DNA of 16,411 bases, taken from assembly GCA_005281725.1 (NCBI GenBank), contig SSBO01000073.1:1-16411 (forward strand), in the 5' to 3' direction. Made by a program: the position numbers and the translations under genes. The notes below the pieces were generated by a model. That model was not told the origin of the DNA. It worked only from the letters and a program-made list of their open reading frames with translations, and ran no database searches. The stretch comes from Wuchereria bancrofti (Eukaryota; Nematoda; Chromadorea; Rhabditida; Onchocercidae). Of the stretch, positions 1 to 10,131 are shown piece after piece; position 1 is the stretch's first letter; every line of letters begins with the position of its first letter.

Positions 1-1506
1 TGGGGTGATGATCTTGATAATAAAGAAAATATTGATTACTTCAAAAAAGTACTTCGCGTCGATGGCCTCATTTATGATAGGTGTGCTTTTGAAAATTATT
101 ACGATAGTTGAATGATCATTATTTTATCAAAATCATTATCTTTTCAAAGCACTTGTAATGGTGTAACGATATTTAAAATGAATTGTAGCTTAATTATCCT
201 TGATTTATATAATCTGTATTTAATTATGGTTCTTATGTGATGAAGTTTTTTTGCATTCTAGAATTGGTGAAATCGAGACACGTCGAAATGTTTTTCTAGT
301 GGAACGTGAAGCAAAAGCATCGTTATTTCGGCAAAGTAATTCGCCAACCGCATCTCGTACCGTTTCACTTGACGAAGGACCACCGTCACCAACTGCATCG
401 GAAAATTCTCATTCCTCAGGGTCTACCATTTCGTCGAACAATTCGTTTTATTTGAGTCATTCACAAGCTTCTTTTCCTGCCAAGAAAATGTACATTTCCT
501 TTTTGTTTCTTAAATATATGTATATATATATATATTTTTTTTTCAGTGAAGAATCGATATAACTTCGAATTTATTATACAAATCATTATCGGTGCGAAAA
601 AATTGGAATAATTTATTAATATCTATTTATGCATTTACTGCAGCTACCCTCTTGGGGACGATACATTCATTTTTGAAACTAATTTCAAAAATCCTCACCA
701 TATACCTGATATANATTCACAAGCTTCTTTTCCTGCCAAGAAAATGTACATTTCCTTTTTGTTTCTTAAATATATGTATATATATATATATTTTTTTTTC
801 AGTGAAGAATCGATATAACTTCGAATTTATTATACAAATCATTATCGGTGCGAAAAAATTGGAATAATTTATTAATATCTATTTATGCATTTACTGCAGC
901 TACCCTCTTGGGGACGATACATTCATTTTTGAAACTAATTTCAAAAATCCTCACCATATACCTGATATAAAAAAGAACGGTGTTGAAGGATGATAGAGAG
1001 AATATTTTCTATAATCTCAAAGCCACTAAAAAGATGCTTCCGTTATCACTTGTCTAGCTCATGGGTAAAGTAAACTCAAATGAATTGGTTTGCACCTCAG
1101 TGCTCTTCTAGTGCATCGAAAACCAACAATGTACTTCCGGGTTGTACTTCTTCCATCACCGAAGTAGTTGACGGTTTTCGCATTCTTTAACGTTGAAGAT
1201 AAATGGTTGAAAGAAGATCGTAATTTCTGATGAATGTGTCATGCGATGCTATCTTTCACCTTTCAAAGCTGATATTTTTTTCATAGAAATTGTGGATTAG
1301 AATGATATTTTAAGCGAGAAACTTGATTAAATTTCAACATTTTCATGAATGCAAAAAGAAACAATAGTACGTCGGTGACTATATTTTTTTTTGTTTTCAG
1401 GTCAATCGCATTAGAAGATGTACAAGTAAACACTAGTAGCAATGGTTTACATGACAAAAATCTTTTTACATCAAATAATTGTCTGGATTCTACTCCACAT
1501 TCTTAA
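1..1506 (+). CDS. 3' end of an unrecognised serine-rich protein gene (partial, enters from left edge)
   Basis: I do not recognise the family. Exon A (1-80, in frame from base 1, ends phase 2) joins exon B (262-489) through a GT..AG intron, completing an Arg codon. The protein starts charged ([18 protein letters not shown]), continues through a helical-looking stretch ([20 protein letters not shown]), then becomes a Ser/Thr/Pro/Asn-rich low-complexity tail ([19 protein letters not shown]), typical of a disordered C terminus. Exon B ends phase 2 at AAGAAAAT|GTACAT. Two last exons fit that phase: a proximal one (547-562) adding IEESI and a stop, and a distal one (1401-1506, after TTGTTTTCAG) adding a 35-residue Ser/Asn-rich tail that ends STPHS with TAA at 1504-1506. 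I favour the distal exon because its composition continues the tail. Part of exon B and the proximal exon lie inside an assembly duplication (459-969). The start codon is outside the window. Confidence 0.6.
459..713. repeat. Direct repeat copy 1 of a 255-bp unit (partner 715-969), artefact of an unmerged overlap
   Basis: Bases 459-713 and 715-969 read identically, including the (TA)n tract and the following run of nine T. A single N at 714 separates them. An exact repeat abutting one N is the signature of two contig ends joined without collapsing their overlap. It duplicates the end of exon B and the proximal last exon of the serine-rich gene. Confidence 0.9.
521..543. repeat. (TA)7 microsatellite followed by T9
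   Basis: A pure TA tract runs directly into a T run that forms the polypyrimidine tract of the proximal last exon acceptor (CAG at 544-546). It is repeated at offset +256 in the duplicated copy. Such low-complexity sequence is a plausible cause of the failed assembly overlap. Confidence 0.8.
715..969. repeat. Direct repeat copy 2 of the 255-bp unit (partner 459-713)
   Basis: This is the second copy, immediately after the N at 714. The open frame running through 592-867 exists only because the overlap was not collapsed, so it should not be called a gene. Confidence 0.9.
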
Positions 1507-2781
1507 AAACTAGTTATTACCTTTTATTGTGTTCTCGATTGTTTTTTTCGCACTTTTTTAAAAATATGTCGAAGTGCAAATGCTTCAATCTAACTTTTCA
1601 TTTATTTTTTTTTTCATGAATGGACAAAAGGTATAGGTTTGGAATTTTGGTAAATCTTCTAAACGGTGAGAAACTCACCATAAGTGTAAATTCATGAAAT
1701 ATATTTTATAACCTTTTCATTTTGTTTTCTTTTGTTCGATTTTATATTGCATCTAACTTTTTAGAATTAACGTTCAGAATTTCAAAAAAAAAGTTTTTTC
1801 TCGAAGTTTTAATGAGCTTTCTACTAAAATCAAATAGTTCTAGCTCTGTTTTATAATTATATTTTCGAACGATTGGTTCGTTTTACGAACATTTGATAAG
1901 CACCAAGTGCTCGACAACTTATGATTGTTAATTGATATGTTGTCCCAATTTAACACTCTCACTTGATAATTGATTCTTTCATGAGACATTCTGAAATGTT
2001 ATGTTCTGCATGTTATATAAACATTTGCAAAATGATATATGCTTAAATCATTCCACGCACGGACATTGTTATGTTTGTTTCCTTACTTACTTTTTGTTAA
2101 ATATTTGTTCGTCAATTTTTAACGTCAAATATCGGTGAAGTTTTCCTTTTACTCGAAAAATATTAAAATTTAATTTCTCATGGAAGGATGCAAATCATTC
2201 GTGGATAGTATAATACAATTGGACTTTAGATGACACTAAATATATCTATTTGCAAAGAAAGTACCATACATTAAAACATCCAGTTCTGTAGTTCTTCAAC
2301 GTTTGACCTTTGACATGTTATTGGATGTTTTTATTGAATGACCTTTTTTGTATTCTTGCTAAATTTTACATATTTTTTCCAACATATCAGCATAAGTTGA
2401 AGCATCATTTCGTCATTCGAAGCGTCACATATGTGTACATAAATGTACGTTTGTCACTAAACATTGAGGAAAAGTTAAGTTTTAACAAAGTAGGTTTGCT
2501 GGGTGATTCATTCTGAATCGCTAAGAAAAATCATTTTTGGACGATGGGGCATATTACCTCTGATGTTTTTATATTATTTTTTTTATTTTCCGTGTTATGT
2601 TTTACGTATCCATGATATCGTGCAACATATGTAATGAATGATGTAAAACTGTAAAATTAAAAAAAAAATGTAAAGTATAATATTTGTGATTTTTGAAAAA
2701 AGGTCTCACATAAAGGATGATATGGTTTGCATTCTGAGAAAAGTTCAAAACTGATAAAAAGGATTCTATCAAATGTTTCAG
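1507..2781. other. Intergenic / 5' region of COG6, no gene seen
   Basis: This AT-rich stretch has many T and A runs and stops in all frames. The only open frame of note (2310-2516 +) has no splice context or recognisable motif. The start codon and first exon of COG6 should lie here or further left, because the first recognisable exon (2782) contains no in-frame ATG, but I cannot identify it. Confidence 0.5.
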
Positions 2782-5036
2782 GATTGTTCCAGCAAGAAAA
2801 TATCGGAGAATGATGACGAGAATGGCTATGGGCTATACGATTTTCGGGTGTTAATATAGATTCATATTTTGCTTATACTTTCAACTTTAACTTTATATTT
2901 CATGCCATAACTTCATTTTATCCAATGTTATCTCATCATGCATACTGGTTTATTTATTTTAGTTCGTAACTTTTTTTTTGCAGGATTTTTTAAAAGCGAT
3001 GGATTACGTTGCACCAATGGTGAATAAAATTGGTATTCATATAGAAGGAGCATTGATGTACGAGTTACAGGAACGAAAAGTTAAAGCAAATCGAGAGTAC
3101 TTGAAAGCGTTTAGATTGGTATTTGTTTGAAATTTTGTTTTTCTGTGTATTCCAAGGCTTTCTGTTGGCAATGACTGACATGCTTTGTATGTCTTTTTTT
3201 TTTTGAGTAATAAAAACAAAATAGAGGTAAGTGATCTAGTGCAAGATTTTGTGGCCAAAGTCATGCAGTTGAACAGTATATGTCAGGATATGGCAAATAA
3301 AATACAATCGAATAAAGCAAAAACGCAAGATTTATTAGCTAGAACTGCTGCACTACAGAATGAAAAGTAATTTCTTCAATAAATTTAATAACAAGTCTAA
3401 TTCAGAAATATTTCATATATTCAAAAAGTGGAGGTTATTAGTTAACCAAAAGGTTATCATAGATTTAGTCTGTGAATGAATTTAACTTTGATCATGATCA
3501 ATCGTCAATTTAGTCGATTTAGCCACTACTCGATGATGCTATGTAATGAAGGATCGATGACTTAATGTATCAGGCAAAAGAAAAATTTTTTTTATTTTCT
3601 GCTTTCTGTTTTTTCTTTATTTTTTAATTTTTGAGAGCTATGTTAATATAATATTTTGTTGCTAATATCTCTTCTTGTAGTGCAAAAATTATTTTTCATT
3701 TGACGATGTAAGGCAACAATATTTTAAATGGCAATAACATAGTCTTATCATAAATCTTGTAATGTGTTATTTATAAGCTAATATTTGCAATGATAATTTA
3801 GGTTTTTGTAGATGAACACTTGGGAGAAAACAGATAGCAATTGATGATTTCTTGAGTCGTTATTCATTAACACCTGAAGAAGAAACCGCTTTGAAAGGTT
3901 CTGAAGTTGGTCAGTTTTTCTTACGTTTGCATAATAATTATTCTTATAATGTTGCGATATCTCGATAATTATAGCGATTCCTTTAAGTCGTTTTGCTTCT
4001 ATTTCTTTCATTATGTGAAATATTTAGGAATTTACTAAAATTTTAGCTTAAATATCTACATTTGAAAACAGAACTTTTCCCTTTACAGATGGCACTGTTA
4101 ATGCAAAATTTTTTGCGGTATTACAACATGTAAAGCAGATCCACGATGACTGTAAACAATTTCTTCGATCTTCTGGAGAACATCTTGCTCCGTAGTTTCT
4201 TTAAATGATTTTATCATTACTCTTTCAGCATTTTCTGAGGATAAAAAATAATCACTATGGAAAGATCGAATTGATATTAATCAATAAAAGGTCGTAATAA
4301 TTGGCAGTTTTTAGCTCAGAAATGGAAGAAATGGCAAATAAATTGGAAGAAACGTATGAAATGCTTTACCATCCAGTTCAGCGTATGCTTTCCTCTTCAT
4401 TTTAATTTTAATTAAAATCTAACCGTGATTCTTCATCAACATGTATTGTTTTTGGCAACGTAATTTGAATGAATTTTTTGTAAGATTACAAAAAAGTCTC
4501 GGGAATTAAAGTAGAAGGTATTTAAGATAAGTGAAATATACTTCACAAAAATCTCAAGCATTTCAAAAATATAAAAACATTGATTTGTTACAAACAATGT
4601 TTTATGAAAACCTTTTAAGCTTCATATTTTTACTTTATAAAATGAACTTTTGAAGATATATAGTTGTCTTTTAGTAGTTTAAGTTTGCATCTGTTCAAAT
4701 TTCATTTAAAATCGATGAAGTATCAGGGTTAAATTTTCATAAAATTTGATTTACAAAGAATCAGTCATCATCATCATCATTTATTAACACTTTAAGATGG
4801 ATTTATTTCCTACTCTCTTGGTTGTTAAATGATATACCTTATCATCTTCAGCTTACCAGTATTTAGGAGGATGTCGATTGCTTAATGTGGAATTTTTGGA
4901 ACTAAAAGGATTTTTGGTACAGTCAACTGCATCGCTTCAAGACCGTGAAGTGCTTTTCAAGTATGCCTTAGATGCTACATTACTGCTCGAAGGAATTATG
5001 TAGTACGAGTATATATCGACGTACTGAAACGACGAG
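2782..5036 (+). pseudogene. COG6: COG6 part 1: N-terminal coiled-coil exons 1-7
   Basis: Exons 1-2 carry SSKKISENDDENGYG and DFLKAMDYVAPMVNK, resembling the N-terminal helix of COG6. Exon 2 joins exon 3 in phase 0 (KAFRL|VSDLV), giving an ungapped match through NSICQDMANKIQSNKAKTQ to the family motif CQDMTSRLQAAKEQTQ. Exon 4 has IAIDDFLSRYSLTPEE, matching VADAFLSKFQLTSDE, preceded by an in-frame TGA (3813-3815) where vertebrates have Gln. Exon 5 has AKFFAVLQHVKQIHDDCK and exon 6 EMEEMANKLEETYEMLY. Exon 7 has FLVQSTASLQDREVLFKYAL, then shifts frame at 4974-4978 (five bases where six are expected) before ARRNYVVRVYIDVLKRR, the ARRSTVVRGFIDAL motif. The first coding exon with the start codon was not found. 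Confidence 0.85.
4768..4780. repeat. Short (CAT)n microsatellite
   Basis: Four to five CAT/ATC units occur in the COG6 intron between exons 6 and 7. It is minor and has no evident function. Confidence 0.5.
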
Positions 5037-5373
5037 GTTCGTTACGTTTTTGGGATATATTCCTTTTTTTTTCTGTAAGTTAAGGCGCAATAGAATCCCT
5101 ATGCTATCTATGATAGCAGTAGAGTGCTTGTCAGCAAACATTTTTTACCGTTTATTTCTAAATTAAAGAAATGGTTGCGTGATTGAATCTTACAGATCAG
5201 TGAAATTTAGCTTGTTTCAGAAAAACCTATTCCATACAAATTTTCAATTTTTGTTTAGATATTTATATTCTCTGAGCGATCAGTTTCTTCAAATTAGCAA
5301 AATTTTCTCCTAAATTTCTAGAAATTACTTTCTTATCCAATATAACTAACTGATATTATAAAGTTGCTGACAG

Positions 5374-6740
5374 GTCATTCATTAGATTTGAATTTTATTC
5401 AACATATGTTTTATTCAACTGTAACTTCCATTGTTGAAACTTCATTATTTTCTCCTGCGGGTGGTGGTGGTATACCTAAGACAATTGAGTTGTTGTCTCG
5501 TGACCCACTGAGGTAGGTTGTTCGATTTTATATTCTCTTTATTGCGTAAGGCAATTTTTTACAAATTTTATTTTTTTTCAATGAGAAATTTTCTTTTCTA
5601 GTTAACCAATTAGTTAATTAATATTTTTCATTTCGTCATATTTCGGTAAACTATGATTTTCGATTTTTGGTAAGTCAGATATATCGGTGATATGCTTGCA
5701 TGAATTCATAGGCAATGGCTACCGGAAGAGAACTTTTGCAAGCATTGCTGAAATTATGTAATTCGGATGATATTTGTTTTTTCTTGCAAAGATTTAATTT
5801 AGAATTTTTCTGTACGAACAAAAAAATAAAATAAAAGTAACGATGATTTACAAAAAGATATGGAAAATTTGACATCCAAAAAATGTGACTATTATGTCCC
5901 TTGCAGTGATATTAGGTAGGAACAACAATGCATTTTTTAGTTCTGTAACTGTATTTTATTGTTTTATCAAGCGCAAAAGACATATCTATTGAACTGTTTG
6001 TGTGAAATCTAAAAATCTATTATTTAAAAGTTTAAAAACTCTCAGTTTTAAAAGAGAACAGCATCGGTATACAGAGCCAAATTTCCGAAGCACTTTGTCG
6101 TCCGTTTGAAGTACATAAAATGAATTTTTTCAATCACATGTTTTGCTTTTTGTCTGAATATAGAAATTTTTTTATTGGTTACCTGAACTTAATATTCTTT
6201 ATATTAAATTAAAAAAATTCAAGTGTTCATAACCAGGTTCGTGTCGAATAAGCTCTAACAACTGAAACGAATTGTACTGTGCTTTATCGATTGTCATGTC
6301 TTTTCAGTTTTTATTTGGAAACAATGTCGGAAATATTTTTGAATTTTCTTGACTTTATTATCACATTTGTTGGTAGTCCGTTTCATCTTGAATACGTTTG
6401 CTTTTTTTTCTTTTTCTAGGTGTTTTGAATTAAAGGTTTTGCGGCTAAATTATTTGCAGCATAATCAGTGAAGTATATAAAAAAGAAACAGGATGCGACG
6501 GAATAAAAGGGGAAAAAGTCGTTTTTATGACTAATTTTTTCTTTCTGTTTAGATGACCGTTTGTTTGAGTCACCTCTTCTGTCCTCAATTGAAATCAAAA
6601 CCCGACTGAAATCTGAATTTTTTTCCAGATCTTTGAGCTCAGATTCGATGTTAATTCAGACATTTAAAGAGCTCAGGGAATTGACATTAAACTTGTTTTT
6701 CAGCGGATTATATTCCTTAGTTCAGAAACTTGTTGGGAAA
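5374..6740 (+). pseudogene. COG6: COG6 part 2: middle exons 8-13
   Basis: Exon 8 ends GGGIPKTIELLSRDPLR, matching the GTPRPIEMHSHDPLR motif, after about 26 extra residues not present in vertebrate COG6. Exon 9 reads YIGDMLA, then TGA (5701-5703) in place of the conserved Trp, then loses a G in AGGCA (5710-5714) before MATGRELLQALLKLCNSDD. Its donor is unclear (GT at 5776 gives phase 1, while exon 10 needs phase 2). Exon 10 has IQSQISEALCRPFE. Exon 11 has VRVE, then TAA (6249-6251), then ALTTETNCTVLYRL, aligning without gaps to VRIEQVIVAEPGAVLLYKI, so the stop replaces Gln. Exon 12 has LNYLQHNQ. Exon 13 has MLIQTFKELRELTLNLFF, again ungapped against the family. The ORF upstream of exon 13 (6561-6628) appears intronic: TTTTTCCAG at 6628 is a strong acceptor with correct phase. 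Confidence 0.82.
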
Positions 6741-8719
6741 GTTGGATTAATATCTTTATATGTTGGATAATTTCACTATAAGAAAGCCAAAAAAAGTGGA
6801 ATTTTGAATAAGTAGATGTATTCGATTTTGATTGATTAGTTTTAAAGATGAATAGTTACTTGTTAACACTCAGAAATTTTTGGAATACTGAGTGTATTTG
6901 TTCTTTTGATAAGAATAAGCAACATCAGAATTAAAACTGATGCTAAAACTGAAGTGAATGGAATTCAAAAGATTAGTGCGTTTTTTTTTTTTTGATTGTG
7001 CTATGATAGTGAAATTTTTTGTTAAGTTGGGTACTCCTGATTACGATTTGCTTCCTGTATTGCTTAAAGATGTTTTGGAATCACATATGGTGCTGTTACT
7101 GCTGTGGCTGATAAAAAAGAAAATTTTGAAAAGGTAAGTAGCTTCATCTGATTACGAGCTACCTTAAGTAATAGATTTGCTATTCTAAGTACGACGCTGT
7201 TGCTATATTTTATAGTAGATTAAATAGGAACTTTTTTTGTTACAACTTGGATGAGTTTTTTGGAAGTCGAAAACGAGTTAAGATGTAAAAGATGTAACAT
7301 TTTAATTTGTTTTCATGGGAAAATATGATTGTAATGTTGATGTGAACAGAAGTTGACATACCATTAGTAAGCCTTTTAATCTGTCAAGTTATCTTTTTTT
7401 TCTTTTTTTTAGATCTTTACAGCGGTTCTTGATCTGCTAAATCAAGCGGTTCAATTATCAGCAACACAACTTCATTCACCTGTTGATGTTACAGTTTGTA
7501 CCTTAATTATCTTTCCGCTGTAAATTCTGCTATCATACTTTATCAGTTCACGGATTCGCGCCTTGAAATGATTAAAGCTCAGGTGTGATATTTTTTTTGA
7601 TTTTTTGGGACATATGATCTGACAGGTTTCTAGCCGGTAAAAAGGAAAACAAATAATTGTTATAGTGGAGACTAGCAGACAGGGAGGAAAGGGGACAAAT
7701 CGGATGAAACTTGATCTTTTCATCTTTTGAGATTGTTGTAGGTCATATATATTTATAATAGATTCTTGCCCAGTTTATTTTTCTTTCGGAGCATTATTAG
7801 CTGAAAATTAGATGCTGAAATAAATTTCATCAATAATTCTTCCAAAGTTTTCGTTCATTTTTAAAGATTGACGCAAACATTGTTGTTCTTGTTAGTGAAC
7901 AAGTTACCTTGATTATAACACAATTGAACTGTATCGCAAAGCCTCAGTTCATCAGCCAAGCCAGGTATCATTGCATTTGTTTTGAATTGTTTTTTGCAAT
8001 CATCTAATCATTCTAGTTTTTTCTTTTCTGCAGTTTAAAATGAAATAGCTACAATTATTGGTGTATCTGCCTTAATATACTAGTCTAAATCAATTTTTGC
8101 TAATATTGCTGTCCGAGACTCTAACAGAATAATGTGATATGATTTTTATCGTTTAGTTAGTCCTTAATTAGTTTTCAAACCTTTGATTACAAATGCTTTT
8201 GAAATACTTGTATTTTAAACATTTCTCGTTAACTAAATGAAACATTGTATTCCTAAACTATTTGCTTTCCCAAAATACTTTCAGAAAGCGCTTTCTGAAA
8301 TCACTGAGATGGAACCATCGAGCACATTGCTTTCATTTGACACTTTTCTGACAAATCCTGATAAATATAAGTTAGATCAATGTGTGAAAATATCATCAGC
8401 TAGATAAGGTATATTTAAATGTTCACCGTTTGGTCTAATGATTTCACTCTATCATCCGTTCATTCATGTAATGTTTCAATCTATCCGAAAAAACTTAATG
8501 GTCTGCCATTCTATAACTAATCTTGTAGTTTATGCATGTTATGTCTAAGATATTAAAATTAATTAAAATTCAGGGGTACGATACGAGAGCAGACAATCGA
8601 AACTATGGTAGCAGCTTATAGAATATTTTACAATAAAATAATTGATCCAAGTAACAAATACTCTCAACTTTCAATTAAAACCGTCGAACAGGTATGAAAT
8701 TTACGGTTGTATGGTATAA

Positions 8720-8881
8720 AATAGAAATGTTCAAGCATTTTAATTGATTTAATTACTTAAAACTTTTGATTTAGCTCAAATTTTTAAATCCGAAACCTAG
8801 TAGTGTGAAGAGCAGTTCGATCTTGCATTTGTACCAAATCATTTTAATCACATTTCTATTTTAGATTCAGGAATTATTGAA
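8720..8881. repeat. Direct repeat copy 1 of a 162-bp unit (partner 8883-9044), artefact of an unmerged overlap
   Basis: Bases 8720-8881 match 8883-9044 exactly by eye, with a single N at 8882 between them. It covers most of the last COG6 intron plus 17 bases of exon 19. Collapsing it gives a normal ~173-base intron and one intact exon 19. Confidence 0.9.
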
Positions 8882-8882
8882 N

Positions 8883-9044
8883 AATAGAAATGTTCAAGCA
8901 TTTTAATTGATTTAATTACTTAAAACTTTTGATTTAGCTCAAATTTTTAAATCCGAAACCTAGTAGTGTGAAGAGCAGTTCGATCTTGCATTTGTACCAA
9001 ATCATTTTAATCACATTTCTATTTTAGATTCAGGAATTATTGAA
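8883..9044. repeat. Direct repeat copy 2 of the 162-bp unit
   Basis: This is the second copy, after the N at 8882. It continues into the complete last exon of COG6 (9028-9057), so it is the copy to keep for annotation. Confidence 0.9.
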
Positions 9045-9537
9045 GGTATGGATGTAAAGTATGGAACCCTGCAGAATTTAGTTTCCATATTTGGTGAAAG
9101 TCGTAAATTTCTCAGGTGATATTTTTGTTTAGTATCATTCGGAAATAACAATACTTTTGTTTAGTATCGTTTGAAAATAACATATTTGTATGCCTTTTGT
9201 AACTTATAACCTAACCTTACATTTGCTATGATATTCTTGTTAATTTTTTAGATTTTACAATATTCATTTGGTAGAGTTCAAAAACTGTCTTCATCTTTTA
9301 GTATCATTTTGACAACACTCAATTATGACTTAATTGTAGAAATAGAAAAACTGACCAATTATTTAGGATACAAGAAGTTTTTCAATGGGTTTCCATGGTT
9401 CATAATTGTTTATTAAACTGCTGGTGTGATACGGTGTGATATGATAGATGGCTGTAATATGTAATGTGGTAAAATTATAATTTATATTTGTTTATATCTG
9501 AACATGTGCTTGCGTGTTCATTTATGAGTTATCATCA

Positions 9538-9543
9538 AATAAA
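9538..9543 (+). terminator. Candidate polyadenylation signal AATAAA for COG6
   Basis: This canonical hexamer lies about 480 bases after the COG6 stop on the same strand. AATAAA arises often by chance in sequence this AT-rich, so support is weak. Confidence 0.25.
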
Positions 9544-9946
9544 AAAAGAAATGCTACTAAGATAAAATGTTCTTATGCCTATTTTTGGTATAGATTTATC
9601 AAAATTTTTCATTTACCTGCATTATTGTCGCAGGCAGAATAAAAGAATTCTTTTTGTAATCAAATACGACGATACATTTGACGTATCTTCTCAAAAAAAT
9701 AAAAAAATTACTAAAAGATTGTGAGCGTTTTGAATCATGCGAGTTTGTCGGAATCATTAAAAAAATTCATTAAGTATAAGAGTGATGTTTTCTTTGAGTT
9801 GCAATTCAGGGGGAATTTTTTTTTTAAATCGTTCAATTTTTGAAATTTGCAGTGATAGTTTTTATATATGACTATGAGAAATTCTCAAAAAGGCATTCGT
9901 AATCAGAAATAAATTAAAAAAAAATGATTACAGGATAGCTGGTAAT

Positions 9947-10038
9947 GCTAACGTGAATTAAATAACACCGATATAGAGTAGTAAGTGCTGACGTGGAATA
10001 GTAACGTTGACGTGAATTAATAGTTTGAACACGTTAGC
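9947..10038. repeat. Cluster of degenerate ACGTG repeats, direct and inverted
   Basis: Three direct copies share the core ACGTGRAT/ATA: GCTAACGTGAATTA (9947-9960), GCTGACGTGGAATA (9987-10000) and GTTGACGTGAATTA (10006-10019). CACGTTAGC (10030-10038) is the exact reverse complement of GCTAACGTG in the first copy. Two copies contain TGACGTGR, the core bound by XBP1/ATF6-type bZIP factors. The function is unknown. Confidence 0.5.
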
Positions 10039-10125
10039 GTTCAATGTTGTTAGGAAAGAGAGCGATGAATAAAGAAGATTGATGTATATTTTAGCAAAGT
10101 TTTTGATTGTTGAAATATCTGCATT

Positions 10126-10131
10126 TTTATT
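10126..10131 (-). terminator. Candidate polyadenylation signal for the tubulin gene
   Basis: TTTATT on the + strand reads AATAAA on the - strand, about 160 bases beyond the read-through stop of the tubulin frame. It fits a transcript that ends with the novel tail, but the hexamer is common in such AT-rich sequence. Confidence 0.3.

Larger units (their letters stand above)
2782..9057 (+). pseudogene. COG6: COG6 (conserved oligomeric Golgi complex subunit 6), full exon set but multiply broken
   Basis: COG6 is a lobe B subunit of the COG tether, which acts in retrograde vesicle traffic at the Golgi. I aligned the exons by eye to remembered vertebrate COG6. There are 19 exons: 2782-2847, 2984-3118, 3227-3366, 3812-3909, 4089-4191, 4315-4382, 4867-5036, 5374-5512, 5679-5775, 6062-6110, 6237-6292, 6420-6467, 6629-6740, 7027-7133, 7413-7582, 7867-7964, 8285-8408, 8574-8691, 9028-9057. 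They total about 1,930 nt, or 640 codons, close to the family's roughly 650. Most junctions keep GT..AG and matching phase. Stops interrupt conserved positions at 3813 (TGA), 5701 (TGA, at the Trp of GDMLAW) and 6249 (TAA, at a Gln). Single bases are missing near 4974-4978, 5710-5714, 7084-7087, 7496-7499, 8285 and 8402-8408. The family assignment is very secure. Pseudogene status is likely, but needs reads to exclude a poor consensus. Confidence 0.8.
7027..9057 (+). pseudogene. COG6: COG6 part 3: C-terminal exons 14-19
   Basis: Exon 14 has TPDYDLLPVLLKDVLESH, a one-base loss at 7084-7087, then YGAVTAVADKKENFEK. Exon 15 has IFTAVLDLLNQAVQLSATQL, a one-base loss at 7496-7499, then YLNYLSAVNSAIILYQFTD. 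Exon 16 has VVLVSEQVTLIITQLN, matching the family segment around LINEQASYVLTRV. Exon 17 enters one base out of phase at 8285, then LLSFDTFLTNPDKYKLDQ aligns ungapped. It meets TAA at 8405-8407, just before its donor, which one extra A would remove. Exon 18 has VAAYRIFYNKIIDPSNKY. Exon 19 ends QIQELLKVWM with TAA at 9055-9057, the expected COG6 C terminus. A partial second copy of exon 19 (8865-8881) is an assembly duplicate. Confidence 0.85.

Noticed and set aside
592..867. 91-codon open frame containing an X residue
   Set aside because: It runs across the single N at 714 and exists only because the 255-bp overlap is duplicated.
2310..2516. 68-codon + strand open frame upstream of COG6
   Set aside because: It has no motif or splice context, its composition is noise-like, and it lies where only intergenic sequence is expected.
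3037..3264. 75-codon - strand open frame
   Set aside because: It lies antisense to COG6 exons 2 and 3, which are supported by homology and phase.
3778..4011. 77-codon - strand open frame
   Set aside because: It lies antisense to COG6 exon 4.
4972..5166. 64-codon + strand open frame
   Set aside because: It is a third reading frame over the COG6 exon 7 end and the following intron; the conserved ARRNYVVR block is in a different frame.
5675..5875. 66-codon - strand open frame
   Set aside because: It lies antisense to COG6 exon 9.
6561..6628. Front part of the + open frame leading into COG6 exon 13
   Set aside because: It is unmatched in the family, and the strong acceptor at 6628 restores phase with exon 12, so I treat it as intron.
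7472..7723. 83-codon - strand open frame
   Set aside because: It lies antisense to COG6 exon 15 and its downstream intron.
2782..9057. Programmed frameshifting or stop-codon readthrough to explain the COG6 breaks
   Set aside because: About nine separate events would be needed in one mRNA with no shared slippery site or context.
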